A DNA stretch of 64,000 bases from JAOUGY01 sp963785075. GTDB lineage: Bacteria > Actinomycetota > Acidimicrobiia > Spongiisociales > ZC4RG35. The stretch covers positions 1 through 64,000 of the forward strand of contig CAWATW010000004.1 of NCBI GenBank assembly GCA_963785075.1. The letters run 5' to 3'. This document shows, piece after piece, positions 51,550-59,842 of this stretch. A program made the position numbers and the translations under genes. Within the stretch, counting starts at the first letter, position 1. Each line of letters starts with the position of its first letter. The notes under the pieces were generated by a model that saw nothing but the letters and a program-made list of their open reading frames with translations, was not told where the DNA came from and did not search any database.

Positions 51550-52323
51550 TCAGATGCGGCCTTCCCGGTGGGTGTACCAGAGAGTCCAGACACCCACGAC
51601 CAGACCACCGCCCCAGAGGCTGAGGCCGATCACGTCTTGCACCGCTCGCGGCAGGCGAGCGACGATGTCGGTCTGCATGATCATCGAGGGGATCACGGCC
51701 AGCGCCAGGACGAAAAACACCACGATGATCGCCACCCGGAGCCAGGCATCCAGCCATGGCATGGTGAGCCGATTCTGAACACCAACGATGCGCGGGCCGA
51801 GCACGAAGAGCGCCACCACGGCGGCGAGCGCGAAAGCCGCCACCACCGCCATACCGCTCAGCTCGGGCAGACTGCCGGTCACCACCGGGAGGGCGTCCTC
51901 CGTGGCACCGCCACCCGTTGGCACCTGGAACCCGGCCTGGATGTAGGCGACGATCGCATCTACCTGGTCGTCTGGTAGCGAGTCGAAGGCCGGCATCACG
52001 CCGTTGTACGTGACTCCGTTGACGACCAACTCGCCTTGCTTGCCGTTCCGAATGGTCTCGACCAGGTACGCGGTGTCTGTCACATTCGGGTTGTCGGCAA
52101 GTGGCGGAAAGGTGCCTTCGATCCCGACGCCACCGGCTTGGTGACAGCCCCCACAGGTGCTCGTGTAGGCCTCGAAGCCCGCCGACAACAGCTCGGCCTG
52201 GGCCTCGTCGGCCTCGGCCGCGACGGTCGTGGCGGTCTCGGCCTGGGCGCCCGACGGCAATGGAACCGACAGCACGATCGCTGCCAACATCGTCACGGCC
52301 GCAACTACGACACCTCGATTCAT
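51550..52323 (-). CDS. Membrane-bound cytochrome c with C-terminal helices
   Basis: 257 residues. A signal peptide (about 1-28) is followed by a cytochrome c domain (STCGGCHQAGG near 54-64, NGVMPAFDSLPDDQ with the distal methionine) and three hydrophobic helices (about 155-250). The layout resembles cytochrome c subunits tethered to quinol-oxidising or oxidase complexes. It is transcribed away from the ba3 oxidase genes, and a DevR-like palindrome lies in the shared 271-bp gap. Confidence 0.82.
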   Translation of the reverse strand: MNRGVVVAAVTMLAAIVLSVPLPSGAQAETATTVAAEADEAQAELLSAGFEAYTSTCGGCHQAGGVGIEGTFPPLADNPNVTDTAYLVETIRNGKQGELVVNGVTYNGVMPAFDSLPDDQVDAIVAYIQAGFQVPTGGGATEDALPVVTGSLPELSGMAVVAAFALAAVVALFVLGPRIVGVQNRLTMPWLDAWLRVAIIVVFFVLALAVIPSMIMQTDIVARLPRAVQDVIGLSLWGGGLVVGVWTLWYTHREGRI

Positions 52324-52410
52324 TGAGCCATAGCTTGGCACGTGCATGCGCGATCCGTCTCCCGCTCGATCGACGAGACTATCTTGGCGTTCGACAACCT
52401 GTCGGTAAAA

Positions 52411-52424
52411 GGGACTTTCGGCCC
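52411..52424. promoter_or_regulatory. DosR/DevR-like box between divergent respiratory genes
   Basis: GGGACTTTCGGCCC, preceded by AAAA, matches the shape of the mycobacterial DosR box (GGGAC-N4-GTCCC) with one mismatch in the right arm. It is about 88 bp from the cytochrome c start and 171 bp from the oxidase subunit IIa start. The match is by eye; no DosR homolog is in the window. Confidence 0.35.
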
Positions 52425-52594
52425 GCAGATGCGGGACCCCGGTCAGGGGCAGAGGTCGCTCGATTCCGGAACCATGCGTGCGACGGTTCGGATGACGGTC
52501 ATCGGTGTCGTGCTCGGCACCTCCCCAAGCGCGGAGTTTGCGTCGTCTGTCCCGTGAAGCATCCGACCCGAGACGACGACTGGAGAGGGAGACC

Positions 52595-52747
52595 GTGACC
52601 GTTGGAAGTGACCCGCCCACCGACGCCACCGAGCACTTCAAGCCGACTGGCACGATCTTCGTGTTGACGGTGTTCGTCGCCACCCTGTTCCTGTTGTGGG
52701 GATCCGTGTACGTGATCCTCCTCGCCCGTGGGGTGACGGTTCAATGA
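52595..52747 (+). CDS. ba3-type cytochrome c oxidase subunit IIa
   Basis: 50 residues with one membrane helix (FKPTGTIFVLTVFVATLFLLWGSVYVILLARG). Its size, single helix with WGSVY, and position before subunit II match the small CoxIIa subunit of ba3-type oxidases. GTG start with GGAG in a purine-rich leader. It overlaps subunit II by ATGA. Confidence 0.8.
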   Translation: MTVGSDPPTDATEHFKPTGTIFVLTVFVATLFLLWGSVYVILLARGVTVQ

Positions 52748-53283
52748 CATCGACTCAGAATCCGCCACCACCGGCCACCGAATCGATGGGAATCGACCCC
52801 TACGAGCGGAACTGGATGGTGGTCGGCATCGTCATCCTCGTGCTGTTCATGGCGGGAATCACCGTCGCCGGATTCGCCCTTGGCTACCAGTTGCCCGGGG
52901 AGGAAGGGCGGGTCGACCCGGCTACGGTGCTGACAGAAGGGCCATTCGCCACACCCGGAGTACGCCAGATCGGCGACAACCAGTTCGAAGCGTACGTCGT
53001 TGCGAGGCAGTTCCTGTACGACCCGAGCACGATCACGCTCCCGGCAGGAGCCACGGTCGACATCTTCGTGACCTCTCCTGACGTGCAACACGGGTTCAAG
53101 GTCACCGACACGAACCTCAACATGCAGATCGTGCCCGGTCAGATCTCGAAGCTGAGCTTCACGTTCGAGACCCCGGGTGACTACCCGATCATCTGCCACG
53201 AGTACTGCGGGCTCGGCCACGCAGCCATGTTCGGCACCGTGAGGGTGGTCCCTGCGGCCGAGTTCGAAGGAGAGAGCTCATGA
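52744..53283 (+). CDS. ba3-type cytochrome c oxidase subunit II (CuA)
   Basis: 179 residues. One N-terminal membrane helix (about 27-50) precedes a cupredoxin domain with the CuA site HEYCGLGHAAM (preceded by IIC), plus the ligand histidine in VQHGFKV. A single anchor helix is the B-family (ba3) form, unlike the two-helix A-family. It receives electrons from cytochrome c. It overlaps neighbours on both sides by 4 bp. Confidence 0.93.
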   Translation: MTSTQNPPPPATESMGIDPYERNWMVVGIVILVLFMAGITVAGFALGYQLPGEEGRVDPATVLTEGPFATPGVRQIGDNQFEAYVVARQFLYDPSTITLPAGATVDIFVTSPDVQHGFKVTDTNLNMQIVPGQISKLSFTFETPGDYPIICHEYCGLGHAAMFGTVRVVPAAEFEGESS

Positions 53284-54941
53284 CCATCTCCGCAGAAAGG
53301 GAAACGCGTCAACTGACGGTCGAGGAGAGGAAGTTCGTCGGCTGGCACATGCTGGTGGCGATCGTCGCCCTGATGGTCGGATCGCTGTTCGGACCGCTCC
53401 AGGCACTCGAGTTCTCGGGCGTGAACCTGTATCCGTATCTCGAACCGCTCATCAAGAGCTACTACCAGGGCCTCACACTCCACGGCGTTCTCAACGCGCT
53501 GGTGTGGACCACGTTCTTCATCGTCGGATTCGCCGTGCTCACCACCGTCAAGGGACTAGGAAGACCGCTCAGCCACCCCAAGCTCAACTGGGCGGGGTTC
53601 CTCACGATGGTGGTCGGACTGCTGATGGCGGCCGTGCCGCTGCTCGGCAACGCGGCGACAGTGCTGTACACGTTCTATCCGCCACTCCAGGCGAGCTGGG
53701 CGTTCTATCTCGGACTCACCCTGGTGGTGGTGGGGAGTTGGATCGAGGGCTATGGGTTCTATCTGACGCTCCGGGCGTGGCGCAAGGACAACCCGGGGGT
53801 TCGGAGCCCGTTCATCGCCTTCGGCGGGATACTCAACATGGCGATGTGGCAGATCGCCACCTTGGGCGTCGCGGTCGAGATCCTCACCATGCTGCTCCCC
53901 TGGTCGCTCGGATGGATCGACGCGACCGACCCGCAACTCGCCAGGACCTACTTCTGGTTCACCGGGCACCCGTTGGTGTACTTCTGGCTGCTGCCGGCAT
54001 ACGTCTCGTGGTACGGCATGTTGCCCAAGCAGGCGGGAGGGAAGCTGTTCAGCGACTCGCTCGCCCGGCTGGCGTTCTGGCTGTTCCTGGTGACGTCGGT
54101 GCCCGTCGGGTTCCACCACCAGTACGTCGATCCGGGCGTGCCCCAGGCCTGGAAGTGGATCCACGCGGTTCTCACCTACGGCGTGGCCTTCCCGTCGCTG
54201 CTCACGGCGTTCACCGTGATCGCCTCACTCGAATACGCAGGACGCAAACGCGGGGGTACCGGGTTGGTCGGCTGGATCCGCGCCCTGCCATGGAAGGACC
54301 CATCGGTGGCGGCCCAGCTGCTCGCCGGCATCCTGTTCTTCTTCGGCGGGATCGGCGGCATCACCAACGCCAGCTACAACCTCAACCTCATCATCCACAA
54401 CACGGCATGGGTGCCGGGCCACTTCCACCTGACGGTGGCGAGTGCCGTGACCATGTCGTTCATGGGCATCACGTTCTGGCTGGTGCCATACGTGACCGGC
54501 AAGAAGCTGTACCGGCCGAGGATGGCGTTGGCGCAGATCTGGGTGTGGTTCGTCGGCATGGTGATCTTCTCGAATGCGATGCATGTGCTCGGCTTGCTGG
54601 GGGCACCCCGCCGCACACCGCTCGGCGAAGCCCCCTACGTTCCCGAGGCATGGAACGGCCATCTCCTGCGCACGAGCATCGGCGGGACGATCCTGCTGGT
54701 CTCCGTGCTCATGTACGGCTGGATCATGCTGAAGACGGCGATCGGTCCGAAGGCCGATCCCGACGAGCTTCCGGAAGTGCCTATCGCCGAGTCGATCCGC
54801 CATCCCCAGCTGACCCCTGCATGGCTCGACAACTTCAAGCCGTGGCTCATCGGCGCCGGTGTTCTCGTGGTACTCGCATACGGCCCACAGCTGTTCGACC
54901 AGATCTCGACGATCAGCCTCAATGCACCCGGTGTGCCATGA
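53280..54941 (+). CDS. ba3-type cytochrome c oxidase subunit I
   Basis: 553 residues with 13 or more membrane helices. The heme-copper core is visible: TLHGVLNALVW (low-spin heme histidine), YFWFTGHPLVYFWLLPAYVSWY (CuB histidine), VGFHHQYVDPG (CuB histidine pair), and VPGHFHLTVASAV (heme ligands). The K-pathway A-family tyrosine motif is absent; VYFWLLPAY is the B-family form. It reduces oxygen to water with lower proton-pumping stoichiometry and high oxygen affinity in characterised relatives. The gene ends 99 bp before the fusion gene. Confidence 0.94.
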   Translation: MTISAERETRQLTVEERKFVGWHMLVAIVALMVGSLFGPLQALEFSGVNLYPYLEPLIKSYYQGLTLHGVLNALVWTTFFIVGFAVLTTVKGLGRPLSHPKLNWAGFLTMVVGLLMAAVPLLGNAATVLYTFYPPLQASWAFYLGLTLVVVGSWIEGYGFYLTLRAWRKDNPGVRSPFIAFGGILNMAMWQIATLGVAVEILTMLLPWSLGWIDATDPQLARTYFWFTGHPLVYFWLLPAYVSWYGMLPKQAGGKLFSDSLARLAFWLFLVTSVPVGFHHQYVDPGVPQAWKWIHAVLTYGVAFPSLLTAFTVIASLEYAGRKRGGTGLVGWIRALPWKDPSVAAQLLAGILFFFGGIGGITNASYNLNLIIHNTAWVPGHFHLTVASAVTMSFMGITFWLVPYVTGKKLYRPRMALAQIWVWFVGMVIFSNAMHVLGLLGAPRRTPLGEAPYVPEAWNGHLLRTSIGGTILLVSVLMYGWIMLKTAIGPKADPDELPEVPIAESIRHPQLTPAWLDNFKPWLIGAGVLVVLAYGPQLFDQISTISLNAPGVP

Positions 54942-54998
54942 CCGGCGCTGATTCGCCCGACTGACGAGAGGGCGGATTCCTTGGAGACACCCCCGGTC

Positions 54999-55040
54999 GG
55001 TGGAGGGGAGGCGGACCGCGAAGTCCGCCTCCCCTCCACC
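54999..55040 (+). promoter_or_regulatory. 18-bp hairpin directly before the fusion-gene start
   Basis: GGTGGAGGGGAGGCGGAC pairs perfectly with its complement across a CGCGAA loop. The right arm ends one base before the ATG at 55041. The only purine-rich Shine-Dalgarno-like sequence is in the left arm. It may act as an RNA stability or translation-control element, or end the oxidase transcript. Confidence 0.75.
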
Positions 55041-57164
55041 ATGGCTCGGTTGGAGCGCGCCACGGCGGTGGCGGAGTCGCCGATCCGGAGGATCGTCGGT
55101 TCCGGCCGACTCAATCCCCTCCCCCACGCAGGCACGATCAGCGTCTTTCTCCTGATCGTGGTGACGCTCACCGGTCTGTACCTCACCTTCTTCTTCGAGT
55201 TCGGTTTCGCCGAGTCCTACGGGGCCATCGCCCGAATGCAAGCCCACCCCATCCAGCGAACGATCAGGGCGCTCCATCGGTACAGCTCTGCCGCCTTGGT
55301 GGTGACCACGCTCGTTCATGCATGGCGCACGTTTGCCTCGAGGCGATTCACGGGGCCTCGGCGCTGGCGTTGGGTCTCAGGATCACTCGCCCTCGGACTG
55401 GTCTGGCTGGCAGGAGTGACGGGGTACTGGCTGATCTGGGACACGCGCGCCCAGGCACTCACCGAAGCCTTCGCCTCGATGGTGGGGTCCATCTCGTCGG
55501 CTTGGGAAGTGGCGATGCTTCGGACCAACAGCACGGGCTGGGTCCCGCTCCTCACGCTCTGGTTCATCCACTTCGTGCTGACGGCGATCATCGGGTACGC
55601 CCTCTGGCGGCACGTCCGCAAAACGCGCCACGCCTGGCTTCCACGACGTCGTTGGATGTTCATGATGGGCGGAGCTCTGGTTCTGATTTCCATCGTCCTG
55701 CCCCCGGAGCTGCTGCCGGCCGCCAGCCCCGGAGTCATTCCAGGATCGATGCCGCTCGACCCCTTCGTGATGTTCCTGCTCCCCCCGCTGCTCGGATCGT
55801 GGCCTTGGGGCGTTGCGATCATCGCGATCGTGATCGCAACCGTCGGCACCGTCCTGCCGTGGTTGCTACGTCGCAACGACCCTCCGATCGCCCGGGTGGT
55901 GGCCGATCTCTGCACCGGATGCGAGCTGTGCGTCATCGACTGCCCGTACCTTGCGCTCACCATGTCCTCGGACGCGGAAGGCGCCATCGCCGTCGTCGAC
56001 ACCGAGAGGTGCGTCGGATGCGGAATCTGTGTGGGCTCCTGTTCGTTCGGGGCCATCGACGGGTTTGGAGTCCTAGCGGTCCCCCCACACCACGCGGGGG
56101 CGACGATCCTCGCGTGCAGCCGTCACTTCGCACTCGGCGGTGTGCCCGACGACGCCAACGTCATCGAGGTGCGCTGCACGGGCGTCCTCAATCCACGGAC
56201 CGTCTCCTCCCTGATCGAGGCCGGCGCCAGTTCGGTCAACGTGATCGGGTGCCCCCCGGGCGACTGCACCTACGGAGTCGGAAACCTCCTCACGTCGGAA
56301 CGGATCGAGGGGACCCGCCGCCCCCACGTCGCACGCGCCTGGGCAGACCGTGTGACCCAGGACTGGATCGCTCCAGGTTCGCTCGTCGCCACACTCCAGA
56401 ATCCCAACCAACACACTGCAGCCGGACTCGACGACGCTCCGCCGGGTTGGCGGCGATGGGTACCGGCCGTAGCCATCGTCGCAGTGTCGATCGCACTGAT
56501 CGGACTGGCCACCGGCATCCCATTCTCGAATGAACCCACGAATGCGGAGATCCGTGTGATCGTGGACCACCGGCCGGGATCGGTGCTCGAGGGGGCGCAG
56601 ATCGCGACCGGCGGTTTTCCGATGACCGTCGAGGTGCTCCGTGGGGGCGAACCGGTCGGCTCCGCCGTGGTCGCCCGGTCCGGCGAGCGGGTGGAGGCCG
56701 TGGTCGAAGTCCCGGTGGAGCCAGGTGAGGGCCCATGGGAGGTGCGGCTCGTGGAGGGTTCGGACTCGACGACTCTCGAGTCCTTCGCCGCGATCGATGC
56801 CGGTCGACGGGCCGTGACGACGGCGATCGACGCCCCGCCGCCTCCGGGAGCCGAACTGGGCGAGGCCCTGTTCTCCGGCAACGGCCTCGGCGAGAATCTC
56901 GGGTGCGAGGTGTGCCACTCGCTGAATCCCGGCCAACGACTGGTGGGACCTTCGTTGGCGGGCATCGGCACTGCCGCCGCCGACCGGGTTCCCGGTCTCG
57001 AGGCAGCGGGGTACATCCGGCAGTCGATCGTCGACCCCGACGCATACACGGTGCCTGGATACCCTGCCGGTCAGATGCTGCAGGACTACGAAGATCGACT
57101 CTCTCCCGAAGAGCTCGAAGGGCTGGTGACGTATCTGATGACACTCACGGAGGCGGACGGATGA
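55041..57164 (+). CDS. Cytochrome b / double [4Fe-4S] ferredoxin / MvhD-like / cytochrome c fusion protein
   Basis: 707 residues. Residues about 30-195 are a diheme cytochrome b with His79-x13-His93 and His177-x13-His191; further helices lie near 207-225 and 243-275. Residues 291-334 hold two [4Fe-4S] motifs (C291-C294-C297-C301 and C324-C327-C330-C334). Residues about 355-415 resemble MvhD/FlpD, with C359, C379 and GCPPGDCTYGVGN (C404, C409). A helix at about 474-494 crosses the membrane. A beta-rich linker and a cytochrome c (C622, C625, His626, Met679) follow. I infer electron flow from cytosolic iron-sulfur sites through the membrane to cytochrome c. The ATG at 55041 is preferred to a TTG at 54981, which would translate the hairpin. 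Its stop overlaps the next gene by ATGA. Confidence 0.88.
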   Translation: MARLERATAVAESPIRRIVGSGRLNPLPHAGTISVFLLIVVTLTGLYLTFFFEFGFAESYGAIARMQAHPIQRTIRALHRYSSAALVVTTLVHAWRTFASRRFTGPRRWRWVSGSLALGLVWLAGVTGYWLIWDTRAQALTEAFASMVGSISSAWEVAMLRTNSTGWVPLLTLWFIHFVLTAIIGYALWRHVRKTRHAWLPRRRWMFMMGGALVLISIVLPPELLPAASPGVIPGSMPLDPFVMFLLPPLLGSWPWGVAIIAIVIATVGTVLPWLLRRNDPPIARVVADLCTGCELCVIDCPYLALTMSSDAEGAIAVVDTERCVGCGICVGSCSFGAIDGFGVLAVPPHHAGATILACSRHFALGGVPDDANVIEVRCTGVLNPRTVSSLIEAGASSVNVIGCPPGDCTYGVGNLLTSERIEGTRRPHVARAWADRVTQDWIAPGSLVATLQNPNQHTAAGLDDAPPGWRRWVPAVAIVAVSIALIGLATGIPFSNEPTNAEIRVIVDHRPGSVLEGAQIATGGFPMTVEVLRGGEPVGSAVVARSGERVEAVVEVPVEPGEGPWEVRLVEGSDSTTLESFAAIDAGRRAVTTAIDAPPPPGAELGEALFSGNGLGENLGCEVCHSLNPGQRLVGPSLAGIGTAAADRVPGLEAAGYIRQSIVDPDAYTVPGYPAGQMLQDYEDRLSPEELEGLVTYLMTLTEADG

Positions 57165-57538
57165 GGCGTCTCTTGGCCGTGCTCCTGGTGCTCTCGGCCG
57201 GCTGCGGCAACCCCGCCATCGGAGGATCGACCGATCTCACCGAAGGAGACGAGTTGTTCGCCGCACCGGTGCTCGGCAACCGGGCCGGCTGCATCACATG
57301 TCACTCGCTCGACCCGGACGTCACGTTGGTGGGGCCGTCGATCGCCGGCATCGGCGCCGTTGCGGGCGACCGAGTCGACGGACTCGACACCGAGGCCTAT
57401 CTTCGACAGTCACTGGTGGAACCGAATGCCTACATCGTGGACGGGTTCGCAGATGACGTCATGCCGGGCGACTACGTGCTCAACCTCACAGACCCCCAGA
57501 TCGAAGCCCTGGTGAACTACATGGCGGCCCTGAAGTGA
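57161..57538 (+). CDS. Lipoprotein cytochrome c
   Basis: 125 residues. Lipobox LSAGC (cysteine at 15) anchors it outside the membrane, and the heme site is CITCH near residues 44-48. It is a clear paralog of the cytochrome c domain at the end of the preceding fusion protein: both have CHSL(D/N)P, LVGPS, AGIG, and Q(S)(I/L)V(D/E)P(D/N)AY. Start overlaps the fusion stop (ATGA), so they are made together and may form a two-heme wire. Confidence 0.9.
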   Translation: MRRLLAVLLVLSAGCGNPAIGGSTDLTEGDELFAAPVLGNRAGCITCHSLDPDVTLVGPSIAGIGAVAGDRVDGLDTEAYLRQSLVEPNAYIVDGFADDVMPGDYVLNLTDPQIEALVNYMAALK

Positions 57539-57609
57539 CATCCGTGGACGCTCTCACGCCTCCGAGCTGCGGGTGCTGCGCACCACGCGGACCAGCCATC
57601 CGAGCGCCA

Positions 57610-57640
57610 CTACGTTCATCGTTCTACGTTCTACGTTCTA
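57610..57640. repeat. Heptamer tandem repeat (TACGTTC, reverse of GTAGAAC)
   Basis: TACGTTC, ATCGTTC, TACGTTC, TACGTTC and a partial unit. It is the reverse complement of the run at 51362. It lies between the convergent cytochrome c and lipoprotein genes. Confidence 0.88.
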
Positions 57641-57671
57641 CTGACGAGGGCCGGCGGCAATGACGCCCGTC

Positions 57672-58061
57672 TCACCCAGAGGGGAAGATCTCTTCGGTTC
57701 CCTCGCCGACGACACCGTCGATGGTGCGGGTCCCGACCAGCCGACCGTCGGGCTCGATCGAGTAGGTGGCAGTGCCGGAGCTGTCTCCTCGGGGCGTCTC
57801 GATCGAACTCCACCCGACGCGGAGGGTGGTGCCTTCGACGACCCCCTCGCCCTCGAGGATGGCGCCGGTGACCACCCACTCCATGTGGACACTCCCGACA
57901 CCGGTCTCCTCGATGTTCACGGTGCCCGAGTACTCGTTTCCGAGGGGATCGACCCCGTTCACAACGTAGACGCCGGGCAGCCCGGGAGCGTCGGTGACCT
58001 GGCTACCGGGCCACGTACAGGCGGCGAGCACCAGGGCGAGGGCGATGGAAGCGAGACGCAT
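57672..58061 (-). CDS. Small putative lipoprotein
   Basis: 129 residues. Lipobox VLAAC (cysteine at 15) is followed by an all-beta body with repeating strand patterns (GVYVVNGVDPLGNEYSGTVNIEETG), as in lipocalin-like or fold-repeat secreted proteins. No family recognised. It diverges from the SCO-like gene, whose start lies within 30 bp. Confidence 0.7.
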   Translation of the reverse strand: MRLASIALALVLAACTWPGSQVTDAPGLPGVYVVNGVDPLGNEYSGTVNIEETGVGSVHMEWVVTGAILEGEGVVEGTTLRVGWSSIETPRGDSSGTATYSIEPDGRLVGTRTIDGVVGEGTEEIFPSG

Positions 58062-58088
58062 GGCGAGCCGGAGTCTATCTGGCGGCTG

Positions 58089-58685
58089 TTGCCCCGCTGG
58101 GCACGGTGGTCCGGTGTCGGCTTTCTCCTCCTCGCGATAGCGGTACTCGCATTCGCCGTCTTTCAGCCGATCCAGGTGCTACCGCGAATCAGGCTGGCTC
58201 CCGGATTCGAGATGATCGACTCCAACGGCTCGACGATCACCAGCGACTCGACCCGCGGTCGTGTGGTGTTGTACGGGTTTGCGTACGGCGAGTGCGGTGC
58301 GGAGTGTGATCGGATCCGGGAGACGATGGCGGAGGTCGCCGAGCGGGTCGACGGCGAGGTGGATCTCGGTGGCACGGAGCTGGACCTGGTCACCGTGTCT
58401 TTCGATCCGGAGCGGGATTCGGAGCGCCTCAGGGCCCTGGCATCGGAGTGGGGCGTGGACGGCGACACATGGACATGGGCCGTGCCCAGCCCGCCCGAAT
58501 CCGCGAGAACCGTGCTCGCGCAAGGCTTCGGCCTCTACTACCAGCAGGTCGACGACCGCACGTTCGGTTTCGATCCGAGGTTTGTTCTCGTCGACGGCTG
58601 GGGTGTGGTGAGAGGCGAATACCGCTACTCCACGCTCGCCGAGGACGCCGACAAGCTGATCCGACCACATCGGTCTGCTGGGTGA
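58089..58685 (+). CDS. SCO-like thioredoxin-fold protein
   Basis: About 198 residues. One N-terminal membrane helix (about 7-28) precedes a thioredoxin-like domain with YGFAYGECGAECDRIRETM. The CxxxC has the SCO spacing, but the usual CPDVCP proline is absent. VTVSFDPERDSERL and FDPRFVLVDGWG follow the family. It is expected to handle copper for the CuA site of the nearby oxidase. No ATG fits; TTG at 58089 or CTG at 58086 is assumed, so the start is uncertain. Confidence 0.75.
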   Translation: MPRWARWSGVGFLLLAIAVLAFAVFQPIQVLPRIRLAPGFEMIDSNGSTITSDSTRGRVVLYGFAYGECGAECDRIRETMAEVAERVDGEVDLGGTELDLVTVSFDPERDSERLRALASEWGVDGDTWTWAVPSPPESARTVLAQGFGLYYQQVDDRTFGFDPRFVLVDGWGVVRGEYRYSTLAEDADKLIRPHRSAG

Positions 58686-58768
58686 CGAACTCCGGAATTC
58701 CAACGGGGTGGCGTCGGTCGCCTACGAGGCCGCCCACGTCTTCCTGTGCTACCCCTGAGAGGAAACCT

Positions 58769-59404
58769 GTGATCGAAGCGACCGAGTCCCCGGCACCTGC
58801 TCGTCGCCGTAGGCAGCGGGGACTGTACGCGATCTACGCAGCCGCCCTGCTTGCTGGCGTCCTGGTCGCGTTCATCTTCCTCAAGCCCCATGAGTACGCG
58901 GGGGCGGTCATCCAATCACCGTCCCGGGCCCCCTCCCTCGACGACATGTTCCTACATACCGGCGAGCCTGCGGAGTTGTGGCGGTTCGACGGTGACGTCG
59001 TCCTCATGTACTTCGGGTACACCCACTGCCCCGACGTCTGTCCCACCACTCTCGCCGCGATCGCCCGGGCGAAGGAACAACTGGGCAACGACGGCGACCG
59101 AATCCACGCTCTCATGGTCACGGTGGATCCCGACCGGGACACACCCACGGCGCTCGGTGACTACATGACGCACTTCGACCCCGCCTTCCTGGGGGTGTAC
59201 GGCGACGAACAAGCGACACGTCAAGCAGCCGTCCTGTACGGGATCCACATCGAACGGCACGAGGGAACCGCGGCCAGCGGATACGTCGTCGACCATACTG
59301 CCCATCTGATCGCCATCGACACCGACGGCTTCATCCGCGTGATCTATCCGACCGACGTCGCTCCCGACGCCTTGGCCTCCGACCTGAAGGATCTGCTCGG
59401 CTGA
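58769..59404 (+). CDS. SCO1/SenC family copper chaperone
   Basis: 211 residues. Anchor helix at about 20-40, then the thioredoxin-like fold with copper-binding GYTHCPDVCPTTL, VTVDPDRDTPTALGDY, and the histidine in VDHTAHLIAID. It delivers copper to, or reduces, the CuA centre of the oxidase encoded 5 kb upstream. GTG start with GAGAGGAAA upstream. It is the second SCO-like gene in a row. Confidence 0.93.
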   Translation: MIEATESPAPARRRRQRGLYAIYAAALLAGVLVAFIFLKPHEYAGAVIQSPSRAPSLDDMFLHTGEPAELWRFDGDVVLMYFGYTHCPDVCPTTLAAIARAKEQLGNDGDRIHALMVTVDPDRDTPTALGDYMTHFDPAFLGVYGDEQATRQAAVLYGIHIERHEGTAASGYVVDHTAHLIAIDTDGFIRVIYPTDVAPDALASDLKDLLG

Positions 59405-59753
59405 TCGTCCTCGCCGACCGTGCGAGGGAGGCGCGCCTCTTCATCGCCCTCGAGAGCCCCGGCTGGACCGACAAATGTGGGGCCACACTCTCGCCGGACC
59501 GGGGCGGCTGCTCGTCGAACGGCAGCTCGATGATCCACCGTGCGCCACGGATCCACACGATGCAGCCCGGATCCAGCTGCCGCACCTCCACCACCACGCC
59601 GTTCGCATCCAATCCCACCGCCCACAACACCTCCCGCATGCCAAATCCGTGAACGGAACTCCCCCGGAAGAGCATCCGCCGGCCGCCCGCCCGAGGCCTG
59701 AGTCCCTTCCAACGGCGCAGAAACGAGTCAGCGTGAATCACGTCCTCGAGCAC
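59331..59753 (-). CDS. DUF192-like protein
   Basis: 140 residues if begun at the GTG 59753. Residues 8-90 (FLRRWKGLRPRAGGRRMLF, the HGFGM centre, then LDANGVVVEVRQLDPG) match the short DUF192 fold. The last 35 residues are arginine- and serine-rich and overlap the SCO gene end by 74 bp antisense, so the C-terminus may not be native. Function of the family is unknown. A GTG 12 bp further in is another possible start. Confidence 0.6.
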   Translation of the reverse strand: MLEDVIHADSFLRRWKGLRPRAGGRRMLFRGSSVHGFGMREVLWAVGLDANGVVVEVRQLDPGCIVWIRGARWIIELPFDEQPPRSGESVAPHLSVQPGLSRAMKRRASLARSARTISRADPSGRRPRRRERRRSDRSRG

Positions 59754-59842
59754 TCCTCGAAGGTATCGCGTTCAATGTCCCGTATCGAGAGTTTCGCGGC
59801 GCTCGGCGTCGATCGGTCGGCCGATTCGGATAGCGTCCGCCC

